Shown: positions 1 to 12,274, counted from the first letter of the stretch. The stretch is DNA of 64,000 nt from Craspedostauros australis (GCA_026770025.1 JAMXDE010000007.1:2604001-2668000); one strand, 5' to 3'. Notes: generated from the sequence alone by a model not told the origin. Made by a program: numbers and translations.

Positions 1-305
1 CTGAATTCATCTGAAGCGGTTCGAAGCAAGCAAGTAGGCAAGCAAGCAAACAGGCAGACAGACAGCGCGAAAAGAACAAATAGTTTTGGTGTCTTTTGCA
101 GACAACACTGCAGAACAGCACAAAACAGCACAACACAAAACAGCACAAGATAGAAAACAACAGAACAGAACATTGTGGAGCCAGATCACGAATAGCTCGC
201 ACTCTTGCGGCGAGTATAGTCTTGCCGGACATACAATACACCACAGTCACAAAACAACGGAACCTCAACTTCACACCGAGACGCGCAACTCAGACAAACG
301 CAAGC
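1..305. other. Upstream region of the ATG1-like kinase
   Basis: Non-coding sequence rich in A and C. It contains several near-repeats of the form ACAGCACAAA around 115-150, just upstream of the kinase. The kinase frame is open upstream to position 96, but that extra stretch shows no domain. No clear core promoter was identified. Confidence 0.4.
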
Positions 306-3300
306 ATGAGCCTCCCACCAAATTCATACGCTGCCATGCAGCAGCAACAGCATCAGCAGCAACAGCACGCGACGAACACCCGCATCAAGATGGTGGACGG
401 ATACGCGCTGCAGCAAAAGCTGGGTTCCGGATCCTTCGCCACAGTGTACAAGGGGATTAAGATGCCCACGCAGCATCAGCATCAACAGCAGGATGGAAGC
501 AGCGCTGACGAAGGACCCACAACCGTCGCCATCAAGGCCATCACGCGAACGTCCGAAAAGCTCACAAAGAAGGTGCTGCAAAACTTGGAAATCGAGATCT
601 CCATCCTCCGCAGCTACCGCCATCCCAACATCGTGTGCATGCACAACGTGCAGAAGACGGAGCGCCATTTCTATCTCATCCTCGAGTACTGCGGCGGCGG
701 CGATGTGCAGCGTCTCATCCGCACCAGAAAGGCCGGTCGCCTCAGCGAAGGCCTAACGCGCAGACTCACCAGAGATTTGGCCTCCGGATTGAAGTTTCTC
801 TGGGGACAGGAATTGATCCACCGCGACATCAAACCGCAGAACCTGCTCCTCACGGGCGCCCTGCCCCTCGATGAGCTCAACGACCCGGAACGCACGCCGC
901 AGGCGGAAGAGCTGCGTCGACAGGCGAACTTCCCCTCCGCTCAATTTTCTCTCAAAATCGCTGACTTTGGATTCGCCAGGCATCTGCAATCCGCCTCGCT
1001 TGCGGAAACCCTCTGCGGATCACCCCTCTACATGGCACCAGAAATTCTGCAACATCACAGGTACGTACCCCATCATTCGCCATCACATCATCAATGAGCG
1101 CCGCTCAATTTCATGGGTTCTCATCTGCATCCCATCACAACACACCATTGCTTGTGACAGAGAATGAACCAACGAACAATTGCACGAACAACTCACATCA
1201 TGCATCACGTCCTTTCTCTTTCTCGTTGCTGTTTTCTTCTCTCCTGAGCTGCGCAGATACGACGCAAAGGCGGACCTGTGGAGCGTCGGCACCGTGCTCT
1301 TCGAAATGATAACTGGAAAGCCACCGTTCAACGGCGAGAATCACATCGACCTTCTGCGAAACATCCAAAGGAACTCGGTGCGATTGCCCAAAGATGTGCG
1401 AGTTACCAAGCCCTGCGTCAATATCCTCCGCGTCCTGCTCAATCGCAACCCCTTGAGCCGCGCAGGCTTCAAGGAGTTCTTCGAGGCGGCCGATGCCTTC
1501 GTTGCGCTCGGTTGCAAGGGAGTGGCCACGACAGATACGGGAACTTGTCGCAAGACCATCGCTCCATCATCCTCGTCGCCCTCCAATCCACCTGCTGCGA
1601 AGGACCTTGGAACCATCCCAGAAGACGACGGCGCGTCAGGTTCGGATAGTCTCATGACGGTGGCCACCACGGCACAACCAATGCCACAGCAACAGCATCA
1701 CCACCACCCACATCTCCAGCACCAACAACAACAGCACCACCAGTTGTACGTCCCGCAATCCACACCTACGCAAGTGCCAAACACATCGCAGGCACCTCTC
1801 GTGCGCCATGTTGTGCCGCAGCAACAACCAGCAGCAACGCCAGCACCGTTCATCAGCCAGCCAGGATACCCGCCCAACATGCACCACATACCGCCGAACC
1901 AGCGCAATCGATTGACTCCCCTGCAGCCTAGCCCACCGGGCAGCGTCCCGTCTGTGTTTTCCAATGTGCGGATACCCACAATCCCAAGCCTTCCACCGCA
2001 AAGCGCTGGTGTGTCTGCCTGGCAAGCTCAGGGCGCGAGACTGCCAATGAATGCCTTGCCACGGGTGGAGTTCTCGCAAATGCCTGCCGGTGCACCCGCG
2101 CCAGCCGCGGATGAAGGCAGCTTTGTGATGGTGGACCGAGACATCGCTCCCAGAAATGACCCCTTCGCAACGCAGCTGGATGGATCGGGCATCGCGATGA
2201 CTGTCCCGCATCAGCAACAGGGCATGCTCATTCCAAACCGCCGCATGATGGATGCCAACGCCGGATCGAACGCTCCTGCACGCTACATGATGAACACACC
2301 GGCGGTCGTGTCAGGCCGTGCCGAATACTCGGTGCCACCGTCCAACCAGGGCAACGTCAGCAGGGGCATCCTCAGCACCAGCCCCGGCACAGGCGGGTTG
2401 CTCATGGGATTGGTGGGCCGCATGCCGCAACGCTTGGGATACACACCATCGTCACCAACCAGCAGCACCAGCCCGCCCAGGTTGGACATACAGCTCGCAA
2501 CTGCGAACAAGCTTCTGGCAACAGCAGAAGATGTGGGCCGCCGTGCCATCAGCGTGGCGCATCTTGGAGACACCCGAGCCTTCCTGGCCATGCGTCTCCT
2601 CGTGTCTGGCGGCGAAAGCTCATCGATGCTCTCCTCCATGCCGATGGAGGGTGTCATCGAGGAACCGGCGGATGCAGGCGCCGCCAATATCAGAGGCAGC
2701 AGCAACGGAAACGTCAGCGATAGCGGCAGCAGAAGCAGAGGCAACATGCGCAACGACGACAACAAGAACGCCACGGGTGACGATGATGACTCCGAGAACG
2801 GAAGCAAAGGATCCAGCTCGACGGAGGTCATGTCATCCACGCGCCGGCGATCATCGATATCGGAGAGAGCCATGGCGGATGCGAAAAAGATCGTCGATGA
2901 AGAGGCAGAGGAGATGCCATTCGCTATCGGTCCTGAAGCCGCCCCGGTCTCGCTGCCTTCGCGACAGAGCCATTCCATGTACAGCACGTCGAAACCAGCC
3001 AACAGCAAGCCACCCCAGGCGAAGGCCACCCCGAGCTCCATCCGGGCGCACTTCGCCGAGGCGTTGTCGTGCTACCTCAAAGCTCTCCGGATGATCAAGA
3101 GCGCCGTGAGCGGTGCACAGAAGGTCGGCAAGGAGTACGAAATCCTTTCCGCGCAGATGGGCAACCAGAACGTGGCACCGCCGGCTCCACAGTCTTCGCC
3201 AGCGTCGTCGTCACCGCCACCCACCGACTTTGCGCAGTTGATGAAGCGGTGTGAAGTCACGACGCAGTGGTTGTCTGGGCAATTCAAGGGGGTGCTGGAG

Positions 3301-3729
3301 CGCGCAGATGCATCGCAAACCGAAATCAACAAGATGCAAATGGCGGCAAGCAACAGGTCGGTGCCAGCCACGACCCCCATGGGAATCGAGGAACTCATCT
3401 ACAATCACTCTCTCGCGTGCGGCCGAGAAGGTGCCGTCAAACAGTTGCTAGGACAGCACGAGGCGGCGCGATCCTGCTACAGATCCGCCGGACTTCTGAT
3501 CGAAACGTTGATGATGGAGCAGAGCATCACCAAGTCCGACCGCAAAATCCTGGAGGAATACGTGGATGGATTCGCCGTGCGGATCAACGAGGTCGATCAG
3601 CTCATGATGCAGCAGAGCCGCATGGCAACCAGCGTCACATCATCGCGCCGCGGGTCCGGAATCGTTGGCCTCATTGCCCCTCCGCCTGCAGCACCGAGCT
3701 TCTTGGTCAGCCCAACGCTGCAGCGATGA
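306..3729 (+). CDS. ATG1: ATG1/ULK-family serine/threonine kinase (autophagy initiation), two exons
   Basis: CDS is join(306..1060,1257..3729), 1075 residues. The exon 1 end AG|GTACGT and the 3' site GCGCAG at 1256 restore the kinase frame (Q-H-H-R-Y-D-A-K), giving a 196-bp GT..AG intron inside the activation/substrate lobe. Kinase motifs in order: glycine loop GSGSFATVYKG near residue 41, lysine 77 in VAIKAI, HRDIKPQN with catalytic D174, DFG at 220-222, then APE. A Gln/His/Pro-rich linker of several hundred residues follows. The C-terminus holds two helical stretches (EALSCYLKALRMI and a second after EELIYNHSLACGREGA) that resemble the paired MIT-like modules of ATG1/ULK proteins, which bind ATG13. 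In known systems ATG1 starts autophagosome formation. The start at 306 is chosen because low-complexity coding begins there; the open frame extends upstream to 96. Confidence 0.9.
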
Positions 3730-4188
3730 TTTGCACGGCGACCGCAAACGATAGAAATACAAGGAGAAGATCAGCTCCGCATCCAAGGACAGGGAGCACG
3801 CATGCAACGAACAGCAACTTCCCTTGGGCTGGCCTGGTCTTCATGCATATGTAAGTATCCAACGAATGGAGACCAAAACGAATAACGAATAAAAATGATT
3901 AAAGTGTACTGTCCCCCATCTTTTGTAGTCGCGTGGCTTGCGAGGGAGGAGTACGAGTCATTCGTCGACATGTACGTATACGGGTGCCATGTGCTATTGC
4001 AAAAGAATATTTGGGTTGCGGTGGCGTCGCAGTTGACTTCATGCTATGCAAGGTGTGTGTGGAAGGCATCCGTTCTAGTCTCATCCTTCTCGAAATGCGT
4101 ACGATCGCAACAAACGCATATAGTAGTGGCAGCGCACTATGAATCAATCAATCAATCTATTGTAGGTACGTATTATTCCACTCTATTC
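3730..4188. other. Intergenic, convergent 3' ends
   Basis: Lies between the stops of two convergent genes (kinase on plus, thioredoxin-fold gene on minus), so it should hold both 3' untranslated regions. AATAAA-like sequence occurs near 3886-3892 (GAATAAAAATG). No conserved coding seen. Confidence 0.4.
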
Positions 4189-4938
4189 TTATGTATTCTG
4201 TGTGGCCTGTGCGGCTTGCTTGGTGGTGTCTATCCATTGCAGGAGCTCCTCCTTGGAATAATTTCCGAATGCAACATCCAAAATCTTGCCATCCGGTTTG
4301 TGAATCACCCATGTCGGTGTCCCTTCCGCCCTCGCCGCGTAGAAGACATGGCCGATCTTGTGCGGAAGCATGCGCTTGTCAAACTTGGTCATCGCTTCTT
4401 GGATGAACACGGGCGACATCCTGCCGCGCTGCATCTGGTCCAACGCCTGCTTGCGCATGGCTTGGACGGCCAGCTTGAGCAGATCCGGCGACGCATCCTC
4501 CTTGCTGACGACATGATCGTGCGCGACCGGCATCAAGGGCACATGCGGCGCATCGGGTCCCATGCGACGGCGCACGACGCCCACGGTCTCACCCGCCAAC
4601 AGGCTGCGCAATGCGTCCGGCGTGTTGAACTCAAAGTCTTCGAACGCGGTGGATACGCAGTAGATGTCCCAATCGCGGGTCGTCGCAGTATCGTCGTCGT
4701 TGGCTGTGGTTGGGATTCGGAACAATTCGTTGGCGAGGGGGATGGAATGCGTGTGGCATCCCGGGCAGTTCGGTTGGATGAGCAGCGCCACCTTGAGTCT
4801 GATGTCATTGTCATTGTTGTCGCTTGTGGCTTGGTTGAGATCCTGCGGAGATCCTTGGAACCATTCCAGCGACTCCAGCGGAGGCATCTGATCTGGCTGT
4901 GCCTCTGTGGTTGCAGTGGCTGTTGCTGTGGTCGGCAT
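4189..4938 (-). CDS. Thioredoxin-fold oxidoreductase-like protein with CPGC motif
   Basis: Single-exon protein of 249 residues. The active-site-like motif C58-P-G-C61 sits after a predicted beta strand (RLKVALLIQPN). A Thr-Pro at G-T-P-T-W-V-I about 30 residues from the C-terminus matches the cis-proline that faces the redox cysteines in thioredoxin folds. The helical insert between them (KLAVQAMRKQALDQMQR and neighbours) suggests a DsbA-like or related thioredoxin subclass rather than classical thioredoxin (CGPC). No signal peptide is evident; the first 40 residues are Thr/Ala/Asp/Asn-rich, so a cytosolic or nuclear site is possible. Substrate and partner cannot be told. The long plus-strand open frame over this gene is an antisense shadow. 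Confidence 0.75.
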   Translation of the reverse strand: MPTTATATATTEAQPDQMPPLESLEWFQGSPQDLNQATSDNNDNDIRLKVALLIQPNCPGCHTHSIPLANELFRIPTTANDDDTATTRDWDIYCVSTAFEDFEFNTPDALRSLLAGETVGVVRRRMGPDAPHVPLMPVAHDHVVSKEDASPDLLKLAVQAMRKQALDQMQRGRMSPVFIQEAMTKFDKRMLPHKIGHVFYAARAEGTPTWVIHKPDGKILDVAFGNYSKEELLQWIDTTKQAAQATQNT

Positions 4939-5691
4939 GGTCTTCTGTTTGGAGTGAGCAGAGTACGTATGGTGGAGTATGGCAGAGTATGTCAGAGCAG
5001 TCCTGTGCTATATGTGTGATTATCGGAACCGGCAGATCGTGGGATGTCGAGAGTGTTGATTTCGTGGATTCCGTGGATTGTGAGGAGGGAGCTTGTGTTT
5101 GTGTTTACGTTCTATTGAGTGAATATTTGTGAGCAGAAGGAAAGGGAGGGGGCAGTTCGTGATGTCCATCTGCCCTCCTTGCCCTCGTTGTCTTCCTTGC
5201 CTTCCATCGCTTTGGGTTGCTTGTGTCATGGCGATGAGAAATCTCTTTGGCGGATTCAGCTCAAGCAGGATGAACATCATCGAACGTGGGCATGAAGCGG
5301 GAAACTCTCCAATTTGTTCTCGAAGATTCTTCCGAGTGATGGATCTTCACTGGAGGATGGTGCGAAAAGATTGTGTGGTGTGATACCTCTCTTTCTTGGC
5401 AACGCGTGAGTATCTTTGGTCAGCAATTGACACCAACACGGATTGATTCACCAGCTATCCGGCCAACAGTGCTTTCACATTCATTGACAAGCCTCGTGAA
5501 GATGATGGTTGGTGCAATCAGTGCGACACATGATAGAGTATCATATAATAGATTTTTCTGAAGTATTATTCTCTATTAATTGTTCCGGCCATGGCCGTAT
5601 TGATGTGGAGCATCGTGCGTTCCAATGCACAACTCTGTCAGGTTTTATTGATAGGCATCTTCGTCGTGCACCCTGCACCGTGCACCCTCAC
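4939..5691. other. Intergenic
   Basis: Between two minus-strand genes. It should hold the promoter of the thioredoxin-fold gene and the 3' end of the DUF6824 gene. Short open frames here show no recognisable domain. Nothing else supported. Confidence 0.3.
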
Positions 5692-7146
5692 TCACTCCCG
5701 CACGTAGGCTTGTGCAGTGTCACGGCCTTCAGATGTTGCCACCGATTGCGATTGCTCGTGCTGGCTTCTGCTGTTGGTCATTCCAGCCGAAGCTAAAGTC
5801 GCACCTGCCGTCGACTTGGTTGGCGTGGCCAGTGTCATTGGAGACGTAGAAGCGAATTGGGTTTGTTCGATGGAGCGCACGTGCGCATTACTTGTGGATC
5901 GTTGCGGTTGGACAAGTTGCGTCAGCTGTGCTTGGAGATACTGTTGATGCTGTTGTTGTTGCAAAGACTTCATCAAGTTGGCCTGGCAAAGCAAAGAATC
6001 CCATAACCCCGACGGCGGCGCTTGCGCGTTGCTAGATGATCGGTTGGTGTGGAGATTGACTCCCGATGTTGCCAATGGCATGGATGCGATTGCTGATGCA
6101 GACCAAGCGGAGGATTGCTGCAATGCTGCCCCAATTGAAAGGTGTGACGATGACGCATGATGCAAAGGCAGACTTGTGTTGTTGTTTGCGACGTGATTTG
6201 GCCAAACGAGTGGATTTGCCATCGCTCTGAGCTGTTGATTCGCGGCCATTTGGGCGGATGATGTCTTGGTTGTTGTAGACTTTGGTTGGCGCTCTTCTGC
6301 AATAGATGGCAAGTCTGCTCCCTCATTTGCACTGACTGCGGGGGAATGCCCCACCATCGACACTCGAGCCTCCTTTCGTCGGGCTATCCGTTCCATGACA
6401 TTGTGAGGGTGGCTGCCTTCATCCGCAACCACTTGGTGGTAGATCTTGACACGTTCACGCCGGATTGCTCGTCGCAGATCGTCGGACACCTTCTTTCGAA
6501 CCTTGTCGTAGGGTAGAACGATCCATGTATCTTCCTGCTGATCCGTAGCAGGATCTCTCTGCTCACATGACCCATCTCCATGCTGTGCACTGTTTGCCAA
6601 CTGCCCATCGCATTTCCTGTTGCTCTCGCGTTTGATCTCCTGCTTCTCCCCTTTGGTCTGTTTCTTTGTGTTGGTGTTGTTCTTGTTTCCCGCGACCTTC
6701 TGAACGAAGCGACCCTTGCCAACGGAGATCTCCATGATGATCTGCTGTATCATCTTCGGCCTGGCCTTGCCAGTCGTCACGGTGTTGTACTCCTCGCGGT
6801 ACTGGCTCACAAGCTTGCGATACACAACGGTGCCTGGCCATTTCTCATGATCCCCTCTGCCTCGACCGCACACAACATCCGCAGCCGTGATCGAATGCAT
6901 GACTTGGCCGAAGATATCAGCAGGCTTCCAAGCATTGTTCCCTTGCTGGAGCTTGGTTGCCGATGCAGCTGCCACGCCTGTGGCATCACCGTCATCTTTC
7001 GTCACAAGACTCGATGCCGAACGTGGCAGAGGGAACGGCCGTTCCTGCGGTAAGGCATTGGCGTGAGGCTTGCAGTCGACGGCGTCGTCTCTTGCTTCGA
7101 TCAAAGTATGCGGCATGATTGCCTTGTCCCCGTCGCAGCGTCGCAA
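5692..7146 (-). CDS. DUF6824-domain protein with Gln-rich C-terminal half
   Basis: 484 residues, single exon. The DUF6824 domain runs from about residue 89 (ADVVCGRGRGDHEKWPG) through KGRFVQK near 150 to WIVLPYDKVRKKVSDDLRRA at 208-228. The core signature D-V-x-C-G-R-G, a following PG, an Arg/Lys helix and G-(K/R)-G-R-F match the family, which is abundant in diatoms and of unknown biochemical role, often proposed to bind DNA. A lysine/asparagine-rich insert of about 55 residues splits the domain between the GRF and W-V parts. Residues 250-484 are Gln/Ser/Ala-rich and look disordered, as in transcription regulators. M11 is an alternative start. A nuclear regulatory role is inference. Confidence 0.85.
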   Translation of the reverse strand: MRRCDGDKAIMPHTLIEARDDAVDCKPHANALPQERPFPLPRSASSLVTKDDGDATGVAAASATKLQQGNNAWKPADIFGQVMHSITAADVVCGRGRGDHEKWPGTVVYRKLVSQYREEYNTVTTGKARPKMIQQIIMEISVGKGRFVQKVAGNKNNTNTKKQTKGEKQEIKRESNRKCDGQLANSAQHGDGSCEQRDPATDQQEDTWIVLPYDKVRKKVSDDLRRAIRRERVKIYHQVVADEGSHPHNVMERIARRKEARVSMVGHSPAVSANEGADLPSIAEERQPKSTTTKTSSAQMAANQQLRAMANPLVWPNHVANNNTSLPLHHASSSHLSIGAALQQSSAWSASAIASMPLATSGVNLHTNRSSSNAQAPPSGLWDSLLCQANLMKSLQQQQHQQYLQAQLTQLVQPQRSTSNAHVRSIEQTQFASTSPMTLATPTKSTAGATLASAGMTNSRSQHEQSQSVATSEGRDTAQAYVRE

Positions 7147-8218
7147 CGTCGGTCGTTGAGTGTATGGTGAATGTGCGCCGAGTATCCGTCGGTAGAGAGT
7201 AACGAGCTACGTGTCTCACGCAACCGTTGTTCTCATCGTCGCTTTGCTTCGGTCGGATCTTGAGGGAGCGAGGAGCTGATGAACTAACTTGTCGTCGAAT
7301 AGTGCGAGCCGGTTTGCTCTCAAGTGCTGTTGGTGGTGAAGGAGTCCTCCATCTCCATCAGAGCGGTAAAGAGGCAAAGAAGATCTCTGGTGAGCAGTGG
7401 AGCGAGGTTGAATTCGCCAAAGGTTGTTTGGTTCTGTGAGATGCGCAGCGATGGCGATTTCGTCATCATCGACAATTCGTCTTTGGCGATAGTCGTGAAT
7501 AAAGGCTGGATGGAATGTCTGGTACATGTCGCAACAGAAGCAAAATGATATTACGTATATACAGCTCTGATTAAATTGTATATTATATGAAAGTCAATGA
7601 TGCGACATGTCATGGACACAAAGAGGTGTCAAGCCTCACAAATTCGATTGTTGTGGTCTTCCACCACGATGAAGCGAGTTGCCCCAAACCGCATCTGGCC
7701 GCCACCGAAGACGACCTTCATCTCAATCTCTCGGTGGACGATGAAGGGAGGTGTCTGTATGAAATCATGAAATGATTGCTCCAGGTCAAACCCTCGTCCC
7801 ACATGCTCTACGAAGATCTCACAGTCAATCTACTCTCCCACACTTGAAGCTAGAGACGGACCACTTGAGAACAATATTCGTTCGACAAACAACTAACGGG
7901 CGTATACGTCCGTTTCATCCAAGATGCAAACGCGTGCATCTCGACCACTTCGAGCCAGTGATGGAACACAAGAACTTGTTGTTCTGTCTGTGTTTCTTGT
8001 GACGTTCTCGCCGATGTTGACATTCAACATTTTGGCGATGTGTTCACAATTACTTAACGAGTACCTTTGTATTTAGGCTGCAAATGCCGACCGGTGCCAA
8101 CACGACACGATAGGTATAGTCTCTGTGCAGATCGTGGATCACGAAGAGAAAATAGCAATCGTGCTTGGATGCAACAACTGATGACCCATCGAAAAGCACA
8201 CAAAACGGATGTTGATTA
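7147..8218. other. Intergenic, upstream of the DUF6824 gene and left of transposon copy A
   Basis: About 1.07 kb with no convincing coding sequence. It includes the presumed minus-strand promoter of the DUF6824 gene and ends at the TA dinucleotide (8217-8218) bordering transposon copy A. Short open frames (for example 7324-7548) have no recognisable content. Confidence 0.3.
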
Positions 8219-9319
8219 GAGGGATATCGCATTTCACATTCACACCCCTCCATTCATGTCACATGTGGCACTCACGTTCGGATTTCACATTGGTACTCGT
8301 GACTCGTTCGTGACCTAAACAGAAAGACGACCAATATGACTGAATCGGCTTCTCTTCTGTAGAATATAGTTCGACTTTAGACTGATATGATCTGAATGCT
8401 TCGTTGCAGGTTATCGCATCACTTGTTGAGACCAAAGGATGGTAGGATCGTTAATGGGTGTGCTCTGAGTTGTACGCAACACACATCCCTCTTTATCCTC
8501 TTAGGAGTTTCGTGTTGTGAGAGGTTCGTTGCCATCTCTTCTGTCTCAACTTTGCCACCAACAGAGGTCCGGCAACAGATGCGCAAGCACTTTGTCCCTG
8601 CTAATTCACGGCTTGTTCAAGGATCTGTTGCCAATGTCGATGGCAGAGACCTCTTGATCACCGTATTATGGAGATAGATCAGCAGTTTGTTGTCCAATAG
8701 AAGCTCTTCACGCAGTCTACACAGAACTATTGCGATTGCATGTTGGGGTGATTGGAGACCACCAACGACTTCTGATATGGCATTCAGGATCTCCAAAGGA
8801 TGCAAAATGTCCGTTGGTCGAAGTCCCTGGTCGTATCTGACTACACTAATCCTCAGAGCATCAGGAACACGCCGCGGATGTTGCATCGGGTGAAATAGGA
8901 TATGAGCAAAGATTCCTCAGCTGGATCATGAAGGGGGCCTTTGATACTTGCGCCCAGATATCATATGTGAAGATTACAAGCATATTCGACATCACAATCA
9001 CTCTCTATCGCTCCATGCACCCCTCATTCGGAATGCTAGTTTCATCATCATTAGCATCTCATAAAAACTATCATCAGCACGACAAGGACGACTCAACATT
9101 GCTGCAAATGAAGAGAAATGATTGGTCGTTGGTTTCGTTCCAACACGTGGAAGGTTGGATTGCCGGGACTGCAATGTGAAACTCAATTGTGTTTTTGGCT
9201 CCTAAAACGCAATCGAGTTTCACTTTCCGAGGGGGAAGTTCGCATGTTGCCCCTCTAAAAATGTCATTATCAGGTTATTTTGTACCGTGGGACTCGCAAT
9301 GTGAAATGCGATATCCCCC
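8219..9319 (+). mobile_element. TA-flanked inverted-repeat DNA transposon, copy A (non-autonomous)
   Basis: 1101-bp element. The left end starts GAGGGATATCGCATTTCACA and the right end is the inverse of GGGGGATATCGCATTTCACA, giving inverted ends of about 22 bp with one mismatch. TA flanks both sides (8217-8218, 9320-9321), as expected for a TA target duplication of the Tc1/mariner type or another TA-specific superfamily. A near-identical copy in opposite orientation lies at 16633-17734. A subterminal hairpin is formed by GTGAAACTCAATTG (9176-9189) and its near-inverse at 9210-9223. No transposase motif was seen. The longest frames inside (about 90 residues on either strand) have no known domain. 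Size, absence of a transposase and clean ends suggest a non-autonomous copy mobilised in trans. Confidence 0.85.
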
Positions 9320-9792
9320 TATTCACACTCCAAATCGAGCACATCTTGTGCGATCTGAGCACCACAAACAAACCACTCAAATAGCGCAAGAGAACGCGGT
9401 GTCTGTGCAGCCAAGGAGAGGCGGGAGATCTTGCCACCGACACTGCCGCCATCGCCGGGATCGAGGATGTCTTGGGTGGGAAGAACAGCCCTCGTTGCGC
9501 AACCTGTGCAGCATGTCTCCATAATCTTGCACAACACCCAACAACACGCTCCACATCACGTCAACAGCCATCACCCAAAGCTGCTGCTTCAACTATTGCA
9601 TTGCATACCACACAACAACTCGCTCAACATCAACATCCTCACAAAGCACAAAAGCATACTGATACTGCTCTACGACTACATATAACATCATAAAATATTG
9701 GCCAACGTTTGTGAAGCCACTGACACAACTAAAACAGCACCAGCCTGACCATCAGCATCCTCAGCCAAAATCGCGCAACGAAGATCAGCACG
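9320..9792. other. Intergenic
   Basis: Begins with the TA bordering transposon copy A and runs to the start of the next plus-strand gene. The last 100 bases are AC-rich, like other 5' leaders in this window. Nothing else supported. Confidence 0.3.
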
Positions 9793-10446
9793 ATGGTGAA
9801 CATAATCCGAAAGACACTGCGGAAGTACAGCCCCACAAGGAACCAGCCGCGCAACAACCACAAGGCCGACGTCGGCTACGATGATGAGCATGCGGACGAA
9901 TCCTCCCTCGGCGACTGCGACTTCATCCCATCCGAGATCATCATCGATACAAGCCAGGACGACGCGAGCCTCGACGAATCCACCATGTCCATCAACGAGA
10001 AGCCAAACAGAGGCAGATCGCGACGAGAAGCCACGAACGAAGAAAATGGCATGTGCATGCGGCGGATCAATCCGCTACTGAGACGCAAGGTCCGATCGCT
10101 GTCGCCCAAACGCAACAGACAACAGCAGCAGCAGAACATGCAGCAGATGCACGCTTCTCACATCATCGAGTTCTCGCCGCATCTGACGGCGCCGTACGAA
10201 TCGAAGGATCTGGGCGACAGCGAAAGGACCCATCCTACTTGCACCTCGTCCCACTCCTCCGCATGGAAGCAGGTGCTGCAACCCGCATCCGCCGTCGTGG
10301 AGCGGCTGTGGCGTAAGAAGGAGATCCACGAGGACGAGCACTACTGCCGCAAGAGCGAGCTTGATCTGTACGCCTCCATCGGTCAGAAATTGGCCAACAA
10401 CGGGTTTCAGCCAGACTTCGACGTGTCCTTGGAGTTTCAACGTTGA
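9793..10446 (+). CDS. Hypothetical protein, basic and polar, Gln-rich tract
   Basis: 217 residues, not recognised. The N-terminus (MVNIIRKTLRKYSPTRN) is basic and could be amphipathic. An acidic Ser/Asp stretch follows (residues 30-60), then an Arg-rich part with a short Gln run (RNRQQQQQNMQQM) near 110, and a more ordered-looking C-terminus with WKQVLQPASAVVERLWRKKE and a final aromatic segment. There are no membrane segments and no signal peptide. Codon use and GC content resemble the neighbouring real genes, and the opposite-strand frame over it lacks protein-like character. It could be lineage-specific. The start may lie elsewhere if a 5' exon exists. Confidence 0.6.
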   Translation: MVNIIRKTLRKYSPTRNQPRNNHKADVGYDDEHADESSLGDCDFIPSEIIIDTSQDDASLDESTMSINEKPNRGRSRREATNEENGMCMRRINPLLRRKVRSLSPKRNRQQQQQNMQQMHASHIIEFSPHLTAPYESKDLGDSERTHPTCTSSHSSAWKQVLQPASAVVERLWRKKEIHEDEHYCRKSELDLYASIGQKLANNGFQPDFDVSLEFQR

Positions 10447-12274
10447 GTTTGCTAATATTTGGAGTCTCATGGCACATTGGATTCATGCCAACCAGTGGCT
10501 GTGATGAGAATGATGATGGTGGATGATGATGATAGTAGCACAGATCAAAGCGGAATGGCCCGAGGGTGGGCACACCATCAAGTGAGGGGCGTAAGAAGCT
10601 CGCGCAGGGATTACATTTGGAAGAGTACGAACTTTGGTACAGCACACGCAGCTCTCTCTGTGTGGAGAGTACCATACATATATACATTTGGTAGACTCCC
10701 ACGTATCAATCGCAGCAACGCGTTCCTTGTGTTCGTACTGGTACTGTTACTCATAGAATACTTGCACTGGTATTTGCACTGGTATGTGCACTGGTCCTCA
10801 CATGATGAGGAAACAAACTGTTTGTTGGGAGGACATCTGGGCACATCAAGTGGCACTCTTCCACCGAGCATCTATTATACTCGTATGTTGTTGAGTGAGA
10901 TAGCTCTCGCTCGTCAACACCGCCTCTCACTTTCGCCGCTTCGCGATTGGTGCACTGTTAGCAACATCAGCTGCGGTAGCAGCAGCAGCACCAGCAACAA
11001 TCTTCGTCCCCTACAGCTCGCTCCGGAATGTATCTTGCGATAAATCCTCCGCACGAGCATCTTCCACCACATGCTTCGGTCTGCTCCTCGTGCTCATCCC
11101 CAACTGCATCACCGCATGATCCGTGTGCCACATATCCATCACCATGTCGATGGCGGGCACGCAGCAGCAGGTCCACCACGCTCTCATGATCCCGGCTCAC
11201 TGCGAAATGCGTCCAGATCTTCCTCGTACTCCTTCCATCTAATGACCACTGTTGCCAGAGTCATGGAGCTGCGATGTCCAGTGGCAGCTTGCCACCATCA
11301 ACCGCGAGTGAAGGGCTCATGTCCCTATTCCCGTTCCCGTCCCTTCTGAGACGGCATCTGCAGATTCCAGCATGATTCCGATGGGTGATCCCAACGTGAT
11401 GGATATGATTACAGTAGCTCGTATGGAGTCTCTTCAATAGGTTTGGGTATGGAGTCGCTGTTGCTGCTCTGCCGTCTCTTTGTTGTTGTTGTCGTCATCA
11501 ATGTTGTCGTCGAGATCCCATCATTTGTTTCGTTTCTTATTGAGATCCCAGTCGTGGCGTTCCACGAAAGCTACGAATCTTAATCATTAATCCGTATATT
11601 ACGAATCGGTTTCTGTTTTGCACGACTGAACGAAGCACATACGACAAGAATGCACATTGTTTCTCCGTCTGTCAATTGACCGTATTGGGTGATTTCGATG
11701 CGAAAAACAGAGAATTGGACGAGCCGCAATTTCTGGGCTGTTTTGTGTCACATCGTGTGTTCCATCTAGTCGATCCAGTCGATCACCGTGTTGTCTTAAC
11801 CGTGACTCACTCTGCGATCAATCACACCAAACACACACGCCAACAATTCGATTCGACGAAACACAAACGGAAGGAACACCAGCAACAACGACTGTGAAAG
11901 ATGTCGCCGATGGCGCAATTTTGAGATTTTTCACCACGCTGCGTGGACACAAATTACAATGCGCAGGGGTTTCACGTTTCGAAGTCTTCGGTCACACGGC
12001 AACCCATGTTAATCAGGGTGCTGTGGATGATCCAGCGGGAGAAGAGAGGACAGCGTTCAACCGAACTAATCTGGTAATCCCAACTTGCACGCCATCTCTG
12101 CCGCCGCTGCTGCAACTGCAACTGGCATTGTTGACGGCGTTGCTCATTAGTCTGTGCCAACGCTACTCTCTCTCTCTCTCGCTCTCCAGGCAAGCATAAG
12201 AGTGCGTGCACGCAGACGTCCATACATACAGACACCCTCTACTCGGTTACATACATACATGCATGTTGCGAGTG
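10447..12274. other. Long intergenic region
   Basis: About 1.8 kb. It contains a short tandem repeat around 10760-10797 (TTGCACTGGTAT-like units), which gives a spurious Leu/His/Trp-rich open frame. Near 12168-12185 there is a CT-rich run just before the next gene. On the minus strand around 11050-11240 two short frames look mildly protein-like but are interrupted. I do not call a gene. Confidence 0.3.

Noticed and set aside
3895-5019. 374-codon plus-strand frame over the thioredoxin-fold gene
   Set aside because: The sense gene has a CPGC motif and cis-Pro; this frame has no domain.
10459-11043. 194-codon plus-strand frame with an apparent membrane segment
   Set aside because: The hydrophobic run comes from a TTGCACTGGTAT tandem repeat; no other protein character.
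11041-11260. Minus-strand short frames with mildly protein-like sequence
   Set aside because: Interrupted, under 60 codons each, and no recognisable family.
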